A stretch of DNA of 64,000 nucleotides from Megachile rotundata (lineage: Eukaryota; Arthropoda; Insecta; Hymenoptera; Megachilidae), in the NCBI RefSeq assembly GCF_050947335.1, contig NC_134984.1, positions 7,979,926-8,043,925 on the forward strand, read 5' to 3'. Under the pieces are notes generated by a model, which worked only from the letters and a program-made list of their open reading frames with translations, was not told the DNA's origin and did no database searches. Both the position numbers and the translations under genes were made by a program. This document shows positions 37,083 through 47,935 of the stretch, in pieces (position 1 is the first letter of the stretch; the number at the start of each line of letters is the position of its first letter).

Positions 37083-38039
37083 TATATTACACTTCATCTT
37101 ATGTTACAGCGTATTTTTTTCACAGTTTCTATTTATTTGAACTTATATTATGTTTTACTTACAGATGATTGTAAAACTGTGTAACATCTTCTCTCTTACA
37201 GTGCATTTCTTTTTGTATACAAAAGTTTACTTTTAATGTGAAATATTGATGAAATTTATGAAACTTTTATAGTTTTATTAATAATTGTAATAGTATTAGA
37301 ATGTTACATCAGTTATTAATTCCTGGAAATGAAGGGTATAAGTAGAAATTTTAGAAACAGAAATTTAAAAAAAAGATATGAAAGAAATGCAGCTGAATAT
37401 CTTGTACGCAATTCGGATGCCTATCAAAAAATAAATACATTGCAAAGAATATTTTAGATTTTTTTAATATTTTTGTACTGTATAATGTTTTTCTCAGCTT
37501 TCTAGGTCACTTAGCATTTTTGCATATATATATTTTTAGTAACAAGGAATATATATCATTCTTAATTTTAATTTTAGGAGTGAGAGATCGTTTCAGAATC
37601 ACGCTATCTCAATGGATTTTAATGTAAGCTACGGTACGGGAAAAATACATCTAATAAAGATATCAGAAGCTTGAAAACACCGAAATTTAATACAGGTACA
37701 AAAGAATTTTTTGCAGCCTGTTCGTCCTTTGACATCATTAAAACTATATAGAAAATATTTTTTGTAGCGTATTTGTCCTCTGATGTTATTAAAATTGCAT
37801 ACAAAATATTTTTTGTACCATCAGAAGTGAAAACGGTACGTATAATTAAGTGGCGATCCTTTAGGTGGACAATCCTTAATTGGCAATTTACAATCCCTAT
37901 AATGTAAATGCCCTACTGTCCGTTGACTCCTTAAATTTAACAATTGTGTGGGAATTTTGTTAATAGTAACATATCTGCTTCTTTTCAATGTGTAAACTCA
38001 TTAAAATGTATTGACATGAGTTTTACATAATTTTGTATA
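37083..38039 (+). repeat. Left arm of a 0.96-kb inverted repeat
   Basis: Inverse of 40241-41199 with high identity throughout: both carry TGTAAAACTGTGTAACATCT, AATTCCWGGAAATGAAGGG and ATGTATTGACATGAGTTTTA. Both also contain a 61-codon frame with ITSEDKYATKNI that differs at several positions. The loop between the arms is 2.2 kb. It is most simply two copies of one unknown element inserted in opposite directions. The shared frame is short and of AT-rich composition, so I do not call it a gene. Confidence 0.92.
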
Positions 38040-40240
38040 CAAAATTGAAGCAATTTAATATTTGATGAGACAGTATCTTTATTTTTAACAAAATGACATT
38101 TTACGATATTTCAATATGTTAAATAATTATAAAAAATCTATGAAAGTAGAAATATAATCCTTCTGGATAAACGTATTTAGTTATTACCATGTTGAAATAT
38201 AAAAGAAAGTAACTTAACTGCTTCTCTAATTGTTTGATCAATAAGACATTTACCTTTATTTATAACTACTAACGATTTTTATAAAAAATAAGCGCGAAGC
38301 TCGCGATTTTCGTCTTATGCGTTCAAGCGTTTTTAAACGTTTTCAAATATTCTTTCATTGCAGATTCCACGTGATAATGTCATCAATCTTTCCCCGTCGT
38401 GCGACATTTCTGTGATGCTTCTTTTTACCGTTCCTTTACCTTCATCTTTCTTGTTCACCGGTGTTTCTTTCCCTTCCAAAATTGATTCTAACAGTATGCA
38501 GATATATTCATGAAATTACTGGGGGAAACATGAGCAGAAGCTCATGGAACTGGCAACAAATTGCAGATGGCTCGTCTCGAAGACTATGAAATCAATTTTC
38601 CGTTACAGAACGAAACAAAGCAGAAAAAAGGAGAGAAAAATAGGAACGGAAGGAAGAAAGGAGAAGTACGAAGGGATCCGCAGTTTCCGCGATACCGCAG
38701 TAATCACGACCACCTAATTAGGACCGTAATTTCTGCTAATTGCTTTCATTAGTATAGTCCGAACGACCGTCTTCTTTATCGCCAATATATAATTCTATAA
38801 TTACATCGATTTAACGACTGCGATGTTTTATTGCACCACCCCTGTATCAATTGCTCAGTCTGACGGTGGTACAAGAACGTATGAAACCACCAGGCGAACG
38901 ACATTTTATTTTTGTTGGAAACTTGTCTTTAATGATGTTCAGCCTTTAATAGGTTTAACATATATCAGACTCACCGGTTCACTTCGAAAATTTTTACTGC
39001 AGACTTTCTATCAAAAAGTAACATCCGAATTTTCAGTAAGAAACATTAATAAATATAACAAATTTTATTAAATGTAGAAACCTTTAAATATAAAAAGCCT
39101 CATTAAACAATGCACTATTCTGATTACTATTGGCTGTCAAGGTTAATTAACATTTTATTAGAAGAACTTCAATATCTTTTTGATTTTAACTTTTCCAAAT
39201 ATTTACAAATTTATATTTATATAATGTTTTGTTCCTGTTTTAACTATAGAATGTGATGGCACTGTTTGGTAAAGTAAAAACGGAACATCTTGAATATTTA
39301 ACAATTTTTCCCAGAATTGAATGTGTACTATCAAATTTATTCATCATTTGCAATTTCAAGGATTATTTTCACCTTTCAACTTATAGCCACTGAGAAAACG
39401 TCAAATATATTTATAGATATGTCAAGTATGTTTTCTTAGGCTTTACATCATCTTTAAATTTCATTAAAACCGAGTGTAAATTAGGTAACATCTTTTGTTA
39501 ATACTGTATACAACAGTCTTTATTTTCAGAACAAAGGCGATGATAATGAGGTAATAAATTATGGATCTAAGTAGAGCAGGCTTCCTATTCACGATTCTTG
39601 AAAAACTACCTCGACATCCTGAATTTATTTTAAATATCCTGTTTTTTATGTTGTCTTCCTGAAAATAATAAATTCTTATCATTAACTATTAATTCAATTT
39701 TGAAACCTAAATTTTATTCTGTTTTATACAATTAACAATTCAGGTGATTAATATCGAAGCTCGTTAATTAATTTTTTAAACGCTAAACGATTAAAAAATG
39801 CAATTTTTTTGATAAATAAATTTAAGTTCTTTATTTATGTTTCATAAATTTAAATTTTCTTTTTAAGTGGAATTTATGTTAATTGACGTGTATGTTTCTA
39901 TATCAGTAATTTACTTAATCTCCTTCAGAGGTGATCTTTTTAAATTATTAAGATAAAGATATCTTCATTTAACATATTGGCGGCCATATCATCCATATGT
40001 GACGCTTAAATTTTCATATGAACCTATCACTTATATTCTTAAAAATTTGTTTACTTTCCTCACTGAAAATAGTCGTATTAACTACTTAGAATTATGAATA
40101 ATAATTATCATAAAATATCATTTTTCTAAAAACAAAAATACTATCTAATCAAATATTAAACTGCTTCTATCTAAAATTCATAATGTTAATAAATCTAAAC
40201 AAACTTTATTCTGCCACATCATTAATTTCGAACAACTTTA

Positions 40241-41199
40241 TATACAAAATTATATAAAACTCATGTCAATACATTTTAATGAGTTTAAACATTGAAAAGA
40301 AGCAGATATGTTATTATTAACAAAATTCCCACACAATTGTTAAATTAAATGAGTCAACGGACAGTAAGGTATTTACATTATAGAGATCATAAATTGCTAT
40401 TTAGGATTGTCCACCTAAAGGGTTGCCACTTAATTATATGTACTGTTTTCATTTCTGATGGTACATAAAATATTTTGTATGCAATTTTAATAACATCAGA
40501 GGACAAATACGCTACAAAAAATATTTGCTATATAGTTTTAATGATATCAAAGGACGAACATGCTGCACAAAATTCTTTTCTACCTGTATTAAATTTCGGT
40601 GTTTTGAAGCTTCTGATATCTTTATTAGATGTATTTTTCCTGTACCGTAACTCACATTAAAATCCATTCAGATAGCGTGATTCTGAAACGATCTCTCACT
40701 CTCAAAATTAAAATTAGGAATGACATATATTGCTTGTTACTAAAAATTTATATGCAAAAATGCTAAGTGACCTAGAAAGCTAAGAAAAACATTATATAAT
40801 ACAAAAATATAAAAAAAATTCTAAAATATTCTTTGCAATGTATTTATCTTTTGATAAACATCCGAATTGTGTACAAGATACTCAGCTCCATTTCTTTCAT
40901 ATCTTTTTTTTTAAATTTCTGTTTCTAAAATTTCTACTTATTCCCTTCATTTCCTGGAATTAATAACTGATGAAACATTCTGATACTATTACAATTAATA
41001 ATAAAGTTATAAAATTTTCATAAATTTCATCAATATTTCACTGTAAAAGTAAACTCTTTTATACAAAAAGAAATGCACTGTAAGAAAGAAGATGTTACAC
41101 AGTTTTACAATCACCTGCGAATAAGACGCAATAAAAGTTTAAATAAAAGAAACGATGAAGAGAAGAAATACAATAATCATAACACAAAGTGTAATATAC
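40241..41199 (-). repeat. Right arm of the 0.96-kb inverted repeat
   Basis: Partner of 37083-38039. Differences are scattered substitutions and small indels. The outer limits fade gradually near 41199 (AAGTGTAATATA) and 37083, and more sharply at the inner ends near 38039 and 40241. Confidence 0.92.
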
Positions 41200-41240
41200 A
41201 AAACTTGCACGTCACATATCAACATGAAAGTATAATGCAA

Positions 41241-41471
41241 TTAAACCCTTGCACTATTTTCACGAGTCTGATCGTGATACACTCGTACTTTAACCGTGAT
41301 CAATTTTACTCGAATTTTTAATACGCCTAAATTTGGAGTTCAAGTCCAATTATAATTTGCATAGTCACTGCCATAACATTTTAACCTTTTTTGCCTATTT
41401 TAATACTGTAGCTCAGATTAATTAGTTCTGACTAACGCACGTGGCAAATAAATCATACTGTAACGGATTAA
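41241..41471 (+). mobile_element. TTAA-flanked MITE, family A, copy 2
   Basis: TTAA at 41241-41244 and 41468-41471. The left end ACCCTTGCACTATTTTCACG and the CACTCGTACTTTAACCGTGA and GGAGTTCAAGTCCAATTATA blocks match the copy at 2752-2997. Confidence 0.8.
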
Positions 41472-41497
41472 GAGTTCAAAAAGGGTGGCTAAGAGTT

Positions 41498-42240
41498 TTA
41501 ACCCCGCGCTGTACTTTGACGAGTCTGACACGTGACGCACTCACGGTTTGAATGTGACGAATTTTACTCGAATTTTTAATGCGTTTCAGTCTGAAGTTTG
41601 AGTCCAATAAAAATGAGCAAAGTTATGGATTCCTGAAAACGAAACTAACATAACATTTAAATTTTCGTTATTTGTTTTAATAAGGTGAAGTGGGGTAAGT
41701 GCAGACTGCTTTTTGCAAAGTTGGTAGTTAAATGTAAGTATTTTCAGTCTGCTATGTAAATACTTAACGCTGTCGATATCTAACGCTTTGCACAATTACT
41801 ACTATTTAATTAATATTAACTAGGACCTTAATTTTCCTTGTACATTTTGATTTTGATAGGAAATTGTTTAAAATGTCAACTACTCTGCATTTTCCCCGAA
41901 AATGGAGTAAGAGCGTAACTTGAAGTTAAATACTTTGAAATTTTATTTCATGTGCAATGGGGCAAGAGCAGAATTATTAACAAATCTGGTATAAAATGCT
42001 TTTTACTGCATTATGCAAGTACTTTATACTGCAAACAAGTACTCTTAGCTAAAATATAAAAGGGGATATAGTGAAACAGAACAAGGAAACAAACATACTA
42101 AATGGAGAAATTTCGCTCATATTGTAATAAAAATAGTCTGTATACGCACTTGCCCCGTTTACGAACTTACCCCACTTCACCTTATTGTAGATATGAATAG
42201 TTAGTTCTGGTTGACGCATCTCACAAATAAATTGTATGGC
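41498..42240 (+). mobile_element. Family A MITE, copy 3, split by another MITE
   Basis: Starts with TTAA at 41498-41501 and GCTGTACTTTGACGAGTCTG. It is cut at about 41680 by the element 41681-42184 and resumes as TTGTAGATATGAATAGTTAG and GACGCATCTCACAAATAAAT, the right part of family A. The right TTAA has decayed. Confidence 0.75.
41681..42184. mobile_element. MITE family D (GGTGAAGTGGGGTAAG ends), nested
   Basis: 504 bp with perfect 20-bp terminal inverted repeats TAAGGTGAAGTGGGGTAAGT at 41681-41700 and 42165-42184. Related subterminal motifs recur inside (AATGGAGTAAGAGC, AATGGGGCAAGAGC, CACTTGCCCCGTTT), as is usual for binding sites of a transposase acting in trans. No coding region is seen. 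The superfamily is not determined. Confidence 0.88.
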
Positions 42241-42245
42241 AACCC

Positions 42246-42479
42246 CTACAAATTTTTTTGACAGGTGCGTCAGTTAGAGCTGTCTAATCATTACTGCAGC
42301 CTTAAGGTAAATAAAGAATATTAAAATGTTAGGTATATTTCGGACTTAGTGATTATTAATTATACAAACTGCAATGGGTATCATACTCAATAGTCGATCT
42401 ACGCAAACACTATTTAATTTGTCACACTTGAACTATAACGTGCGTCACGAGTCTGACTCGATATCATAGGGCAAGTTAA
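42246..42479 (-). mobile_element. Family A MITE, copy 4 (inverted)
   Basis: On the minus strand it begins TTAACTTGCCCTATGATATC and GAGTCAGACTCGTGACGCAC, matching family A. The other end carries AGGTGCGTCAGTTAGAGC. It shares its TTAA (42476-42479) with the family B copy next to it. Confidence 0.75.
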
Positions 42480-42738
42480 CACTTTGCACTCCTTAATTTC
42501 TATTACCTACCAACTCCTTTATTTACAAAATAGATAAAAAAAAGGGATTCTCAATAAAATGTATTGAAACTGTGTGGAGTATGTGACAAATACATTTCTC
42601 ATTTATTATAAATAGTAAATAAATGAAAATATATATATATATATATATATTCAACCAACCTATTAATCTGGATTATTTATAAGATTCAAGAGAAATGTGA
42701 TGTCGAGCTACACTCGACATAGGAGTGCAAAGGGTTAA
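42476..42738 (-). mobile_element. TTAA-flanked MITE, family B, copy 3 (inverted)
   Basis: Inverse of 3955-4203, from TTAA 42476-42479 to TTAA 42735-42738, with an (AT)n expansion in the middle (about 42630-42650). The ends ACTTTGCACTCCTTAATTTC and ACATAGGAGTGCAAAGGG are kept. Confidence 0.88.
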
Positions 42739-42959
42739 GGATACTATGAAGTTTCTGAATACCTATAAATATATCAATGAAATTATCTGTATATTAATAT
42801 TATGACGAATTAAGTTTGAGTACTGTGACACGTATCTCACCTGTAGAAATACCATTTAATTTATTAGGTGTCATTCCGTACTCGCACGAAAATATCTACA
42901 AAGCGTGTATACAAGGTACAATTATATTCCGCTGATTTGTGACAGTACAATATCCAATG

Positions 42960-43370
42960 TCGTTCGAGTAGTTTTCACTCGACAAGCCAGTAATTCAGCT
43001 TGATTCTCTTGGCATTATCTGAAATGAGCATGTCGGGGCGCACAACGTAATAAAGCATCGGAAATTCGAGAGATTTCGACAACGAGGACGCGGATACTTT
43101 CACTAACATGCACAAACACGAAATACGTATCACCGCCACGGGAAACGACAATCGGTCTCCACTGTATACAGACCGATCGCCGCACACCGTGTACCGGAAG
43201 TTACGTTTGACAAACCGCATGTAAGCGGAATACGGACACGATTGCGCGCGCGAATCCGTGTAATTTTATGTTTGTGCTTGTCGAACCGTGATCGCGTATC
43301 TGCGGCACATGTGCGGTCATTCCAATCGCGCGAAGGTACAAGTCTATTTGGCTGACGATACTGTCTACCA
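42960..43370. other. CpG-dense GC-rich island in the intron, 1.9 kb from an icarapin exon
   Basis: About 410 bp with the highest CpG density of the window (GATTGCGCGCGCGAATCCG, CCGATCGCCGCACACCG, CGCCACGGGAAACG). A minus-strand frame of 81 codons crosses it but shows no domain. It lies downstream of the first visible icarapin exon in the direction of transcription. It could be an alternative promoter, an enhancer or a non-coding exon. Sequence alone does not decide. Confidence 0.4.
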
Positions 43371-43514
43371 AATTTTAATCCTTCTCGTCGATATTTAACA
43401 AGATGGATACGCAGTCAGGAGGGTATCTAACATCTATAGAGAAAATGATGATGTAGGAGAAGCAGATTTATGCTGCTTGTTCGTTCTTGATAAGGTTTAA
43501 TGAGATGGTAAACG

Positions 43515-44245
43515 TAGATATTTAGAAATTTGTATTTCGGGATTTGGAGGTTTGAAGATTTGGTACTTGGGAACTTGGGGATTGGGAAATTTGGGGATTT
43601 TTTAATATGGAAATTTGGAGATCTGGAGATTTGAAGGTTTGGTATTAAGAAATTTGGGAATTTTTCGATATGGAAATTTGGAGATTTGGAGATTTAAAGA
43701 TTTGGTGTTGGTTTTGGGGATTTGGAGATTTGAAGATTTGGTGTTGGGGAATTTGGGAATTTTTTAAAATGGAAATTTGGGAATTTTTTAAAATGGAAAT
43801 TTGGGGATTTGGAGATTTAAAGGTTTGGTATTAAGAAATTTGGGAATTTTTTTATATGGAAATTTGGAGATTTGGAGATTTGAAGGTTTGGTATTAAGAA
43901 GTTTGGAAATTTGGGAATTTGGGAATTTGGGGATTTGGAGATTTGGTATTGGAGAAACTGAATGTAGGAATTTAGGAATATGGGGATTTGGGAGTTTGGG
44001 AACTCAGGAAATTAGAAACTTGGGAGTTTGGGGACTTAGGAACATGAGAATTTGGAAATTTGGAAATTTGAAAATTTGAAAATTTGGAAACTTAACAACT
44101 TGAGAAATGAGAAATGTTTAGGCGTTTAAACTTATAATATTGTAATTTTAGACGTTTTTAAGTGTGTAAATTTATAAGCACGAAAACAAAAATTTGAAAA
44201 TATAGGAGTTTGATGATTTAAAAATTTAGAAATAAAAAAATTTAC
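43515..44245 (+). repeat. GGAAATTTGG array with higher-order units
   Basis: 0.73 kb of GGAAATTTGGAGATTTGGAG-like units. Longer blocks containing GATTTGAAGGTTTGGTATTA recur at about 43630, 43800 and 43880. The 92-codon open frame inside (WRFKGLVLRNLGIF repeats) is an artefact of the periodicity. Confidence 0.9.
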
Positions 44246-44789
44246 AATTTAAAAACTCCCAAATTTATGTATTTGATTTCCAAAATCAAATTTTAATACT
44301 CTACACTAGCAATCGAGTTTCCATCTGCGACGAACTGTTCATTCCCTTTAATAATAATTCAAAACTGCACTTTTCTTTAATGTTAAGAAAACAATGTAAC
44401 GCACGGTTAAACTTTACAAAATTTAATCATACCACAGTTGCGCAGAAATAATTAATTCATTGAGTTTAATTGCGCGTTTCATTATTACAGTCAGCCTACA
44501 TCATTTTTAGGGAGAATTTCGCGATGTTTTTACTGTTTCATTTAAGTATATAGGTTTTTTAAAATGTACCAAAAAATTTGTACATTTCTCCAAATATGTC
44601 TATGCATTTCAAGTAAATTAAATTTGAATGTGACTATGATACATAAATTTTTAGAAACACTTTTTATACTTTGTTTAGATTACTTTTTCAGAGACACTTC
44701 AATAGCACTCAACATTCTTGTGTTAACACTATTTCTACCACTATTTCAGGTGTTAAAAGACATCTTTCAAATTTTAATTCAAAATTATT

Positions 44790-45149
44790 GTTGAATTTTC
44801 ATATCTATGAACTTAGCAAAAATAAATGTATTGAGAAGTCGGTAATCAAGTTTGTGCATTTATCGATTACTTGTAAGATTCCGCTCGATTTTGATCAGAT
44901 CTTCGTATGTTAATAAAATAAAATCTACATATTCCTTCGTTATTGTTTCTCTGATATTTTCATTTTCCATACGTATAAAATATAGTAGGCTATTTAGAAT
45001 TGCATTTTTAATATTCATAAATCAAGTGTAATTAACATATTTTAAAGAAGTCCTTCCAAGTCGTTTTTTTTAAATAATAAATTCATTTAGTCTTTCAAAA
45101 GTTATTGTGTTTTGTGCTGTTTTAAATATAATAATTTCCTATATTTCAT
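44790..45149 (+). repeat. Dispersed repeat L, copy 1 (about 360 bp)
   Basis: Direct repeat of 63041-63402, with AGATTCCGCTCGATTTTGAT, GATCTTCGTATGTTAATAAA, AAGTCCTTCCAAGTCGTTTT and AAATTCATTTAGTCTTT in the same order. It sits 140 bp from the donor side of the icarapin exon. It is non-coding, and no termini can be defined. Confidence 0.88.
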
Positions 45150-45286
45150 CAATTATTTTCTAAGTCGAATAATTCATTTTTTGACTTTTCATACGAGACA
45201 CATTTTGGTCGAAATAGGTATACACAAAATCGTGGTAGAAATAGTGTTAAATAATCAATAATGTTAAGAAATAGTTTTTCACATAC

Positions 45287-45502
45287 CTTGTATGCTGGAG
45301 TACCATCCATCCAAGAAATTCGATCTGAACAAGTTGTTCCAGGTCCAGGTTGGACTCTCCATGCTATCGCTGTCCTCGAAGCTCATGTCAGGGAAATTAA
45401 AAGCACCTAACGGCCGAATGAAACGATTTCCTGAGTCAGATGGCAGCAGTAAAACCGTGTCCACGTTTCTTTTTTCATCACTGTCGCTGCTATCACGTAC
45501 AC
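45287..45502 (-). CDS. Icarapin, first visible coding exon
   Basis: A 216-bp exon on the minus strand with acceptor TTTTTCTAG (ending 45503) and donor GTATGT (45286-45281). It enters and leaves in phase 1: two bases complete a split codon, then 71 codons, then one base passed to the exon at 10054. The peptide is acidic and Ser/Asp-rich at its start (VRDSSDSDEKRNVDTVLLLP), then has the conserved aromatic block NFPDMSFEDSD, WTWNNLF and NFLDGWYSSIQ. The KRNVDTVL and W-x-WN-x-L-x-NFLDGWY motifs identify icarapin. There is no signal peptide here, so at least one coding exon precedes it at higher coordinates. An ATG lies inside the preceding intron frame only by chance. Confidence 0.95.
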
Positions 45503-45974
45503 CTAGAAAAAGTAATTTCAATACATTATAATAAAACTGTACATTTACACAAATTTTTTAAAATTATTTTACAAGATTTAAAATAGCTAATTACTGTCCA
45601 TAGTCTATAGAAGATGTACCTTTTTGTTCCAAAATAATTAAGGAACAATTTGTTCGAAAGATTTATAATTGTGATAGGTTAAATTGGACTAAAAGGTTAC
45701 TTAAAAATTAAAAGAATAGTTTAATTACAACTAGAACGTGTAATTAGTTTTTACATTTTCATGTTAAACCTGCTTACATCTGGTGTATTTGCATAGTTAT
45801 TAGACAGAGGTTCACTGTAGCTTACATGCGAGTTTCAGGTTCTTTCTTGGTCCTTTAAATGTATTTTCATAATGAATGTAGCATTATCTAACGATAATAG
45901 AATGATCTGATAAGATCTATGATTTAAATGTTACGATTAAGAGTAAATCTAGCTATTCTAAGAAACTTAACAAA

Positions 45975-46065
45975 TTTCAGAATTTGAAAATTTGGGAATT
46001 TGCAAACCAAGAGTTTAAAAGCTTAATGATTCAGAAATTTGAAAATTCAAAAATTTCGTGATGTT
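45975..46065 (+). repeat. Short GAATTTGAAAATTTGG array
   Basis: A few units of the same AAATTTGG class, decayed. Confidence 0.5.
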
Positions 46066-46599
46066 AAGATTTACAAACGCTAAAATGTAGAAATTCGTAA
46101 AGGGAACTAAAGATTTGAAAGAGTTTAAGAAAGCAATTTTTTGTCCTAAAAATGTTATAAGTTTACATATTACAGGAATACATTTTACTAAATATTACTA
46201 TAAAGGAATAAAATACTCGGTTCATAAATAAACATTGAGTGCGACAAAATTACCATAAAATTTTAAAACTTTTCAAGGTGTTCAGCGGAACCTATGTAAA
46301 TATTAAATCTTTTATCTTATTATGGTATTACATAAAGCAACATGTCATTGCACTTTGCGAATTTGTAGTTTGTTAAAAATCATGTTGTCTCATTACATAT
46401 CACATCAATTTGTAGAAAACACAGATTCCGTAATACATATCTTTTTAACTCTTTGAGGTTAGGTTAAAAGCTCCCACCTTTTGCTTAGCCTTTTGTGTAT
46501 AATGGGATATACATTTAAAATGTATTTTAACCCCTCTCGAAAAGTTGACGTTTTATGTTAAATAATTGAAACGAACGTTTCTTCCATTTGTTCATATCG

Positions 46600-47350
46600 A
46601 AAAAGAATTCTGTGCACTTGAATTATTTTCTTGAAAATCGAATGCCTCAAAGATTTAAACCGCTGAACGATGCATCATCATATGAAGATTAAAACACGTT
46701 CGCACGAGAAAATTTTCTTTCCACCTCTTATTTATTATAGTAAAATCGAGTGAAAGCATAATTTCGTAGAAAAATGAATCAATCAACCGTAAACGCCCGA
46801 AACTCGGAGTTTCGAGCACGTTGAGGTTCGTTTAGAATCGAAACGCGGCAAATGCAACCATATAATTATTCTTGCTCGCCGCGAATACGATCCTTTCAAA
46901 TGCCACATAGCACTTAATGCTTTACAAGGAATTTACCGAAGTGATTTATCGTCCAGCCCTTTTAGTGCCACACCAATGCATCCGCCATCGACCTCACTTT
47001 GTCAGCCAGGAAATGCAGGATTCTGTATTTCTGTGCAGAGAGCTTGATACGCATGGACAAACTCAATCGGTAATCAATAAACATGTACTATGTAGAAGAC
47101 AAAGGTTAAGAGGAAAAAAGAAAGAAGAAAACAATTGACCACGTGACGTCTCATTTGTAAAGTGTCAAAGCGCTGCGTGTATCTAAAGATTCGCGGTATC
47201 GTTTCAAAATGATCGATCGAGTCTTCCTTTAAACAGCCTCTCTCGTTTGTATATTAAACGCTTTTTGTCTCTCAAAGAACGATGAATCGTTCAGAGACAG
47301 CTCGTACCGTCGACCTTTGCACAAAAGAATTCGATTAACGCGCGGCGAAC
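46600..47350. other. GC-richer, CpG-containing stretch without a recognised gene
   Basis: Contains AACGCCCGAAACTCGG, CGAAACGCGGCAAATG, GCTCGCCGCGAATACG and a CACGTGACGTC motif at about 47139-47149. The frame at 46917-47138 has no recognisable domain. It may be regulatory or unique host sequence. Confidence 0.3.
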
Positions 47351-47577
47351 AGAGAGAAATATTTTTAATTCTTCGTATTTCTCTGAAACGATGCAAGTAT
47401 TTAATTAAGAAATTATATTTACGTAGAGATCAGTCATTTTCTACGTTCAGGTATTAGAATGCTTCTGGATGGAGATAAATTATACGAAAATTAATTTTTA
47501 GTATTGTATATTAGTATTATACATACTGAAATTAATTTAGTATTAGTTATAACAACTAATATATAGTATTAATATCA

Positions 47578-47935
47578 TATTTATAACAATAAATTTCATA
47601 GCATTAATTTTGCAGTCAAAAAGTTAAGTCATTATAAGTATGTACCAATTTTATAGATATTATATTTGACATTATTATATTATATTTTCTCATATTATGT
47701 TATATGTAAATTCTCTTATTCACTAACTTGTGTGCAGTGTTATATACTCAAATTATATTTATAACAATAAATTTTATAGCATTAATTTTGCAGTCCAAAA
47801 GATAAGTTTCTATAAACATGTACCAATTTTATAGATATTATATTCCACATTATTATGTTATATTTTCTCATATTATGTGATATTATATATAAATTCTCTT
47901 CTTATGTGTAGTATCATATACTCAAATAATTAAAT
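47578..47935 (+). repeat. Tandem duplication of a 178-bp unit
   Basis: Two consecutive copies each carry TATAACAATAAATTT, ATAGCATTAATTTTGCAGTC, ATGTACCAATTTTATAGATA and TATTTTCTCATATTATGT, then TATATACTCAAA. Divergence is modest. Confidence 0.88.

Larger units (their letters stand above)
10055..45286 (-). other. Giant icarapin intron (35,232 bp)
   Basis: Bounded by donor GTATGT at 45286-45281 and the polypyrimidine-AG acceptor ending at 10055 on the minus strand. Both junctions are phase 1. It holds most mobile elements of the window: NUMT, mariner, DUF4817 element, TTAA MITEs, simple-repeat arrays and a kilobase inverted repeat. No intact host gene is recognisable inside it on either strand. 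GC-richer islands at 34.69-35.12 and 42.96-43.37 kb could be regulatory. Confidence 0.85.

Noticed and set aside
37619..37804. 61-codon frame found in both arms of the large inverted repeat
   Set aside because: Short, AT-rich, no domain. Similarity between copies is explained by the DNA-level repeat. Mentioned under the repeat instead.
43801..44079. 92-codon frame rich in NLGIWRFG
   Set aside because: Periodic translation of the GGAAATTTGG array.
45292..45531. Plus-strand open frame across the first visible icarapin exon
   Set aside because: Antisense shadow of the exon; no domain.
46917..47138. 73-codon frame in a GC-richer stretch
   Set aside because: No domain, no splice-site support and a basic low-complexity end. 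Kept only as part of a GC-rich region.
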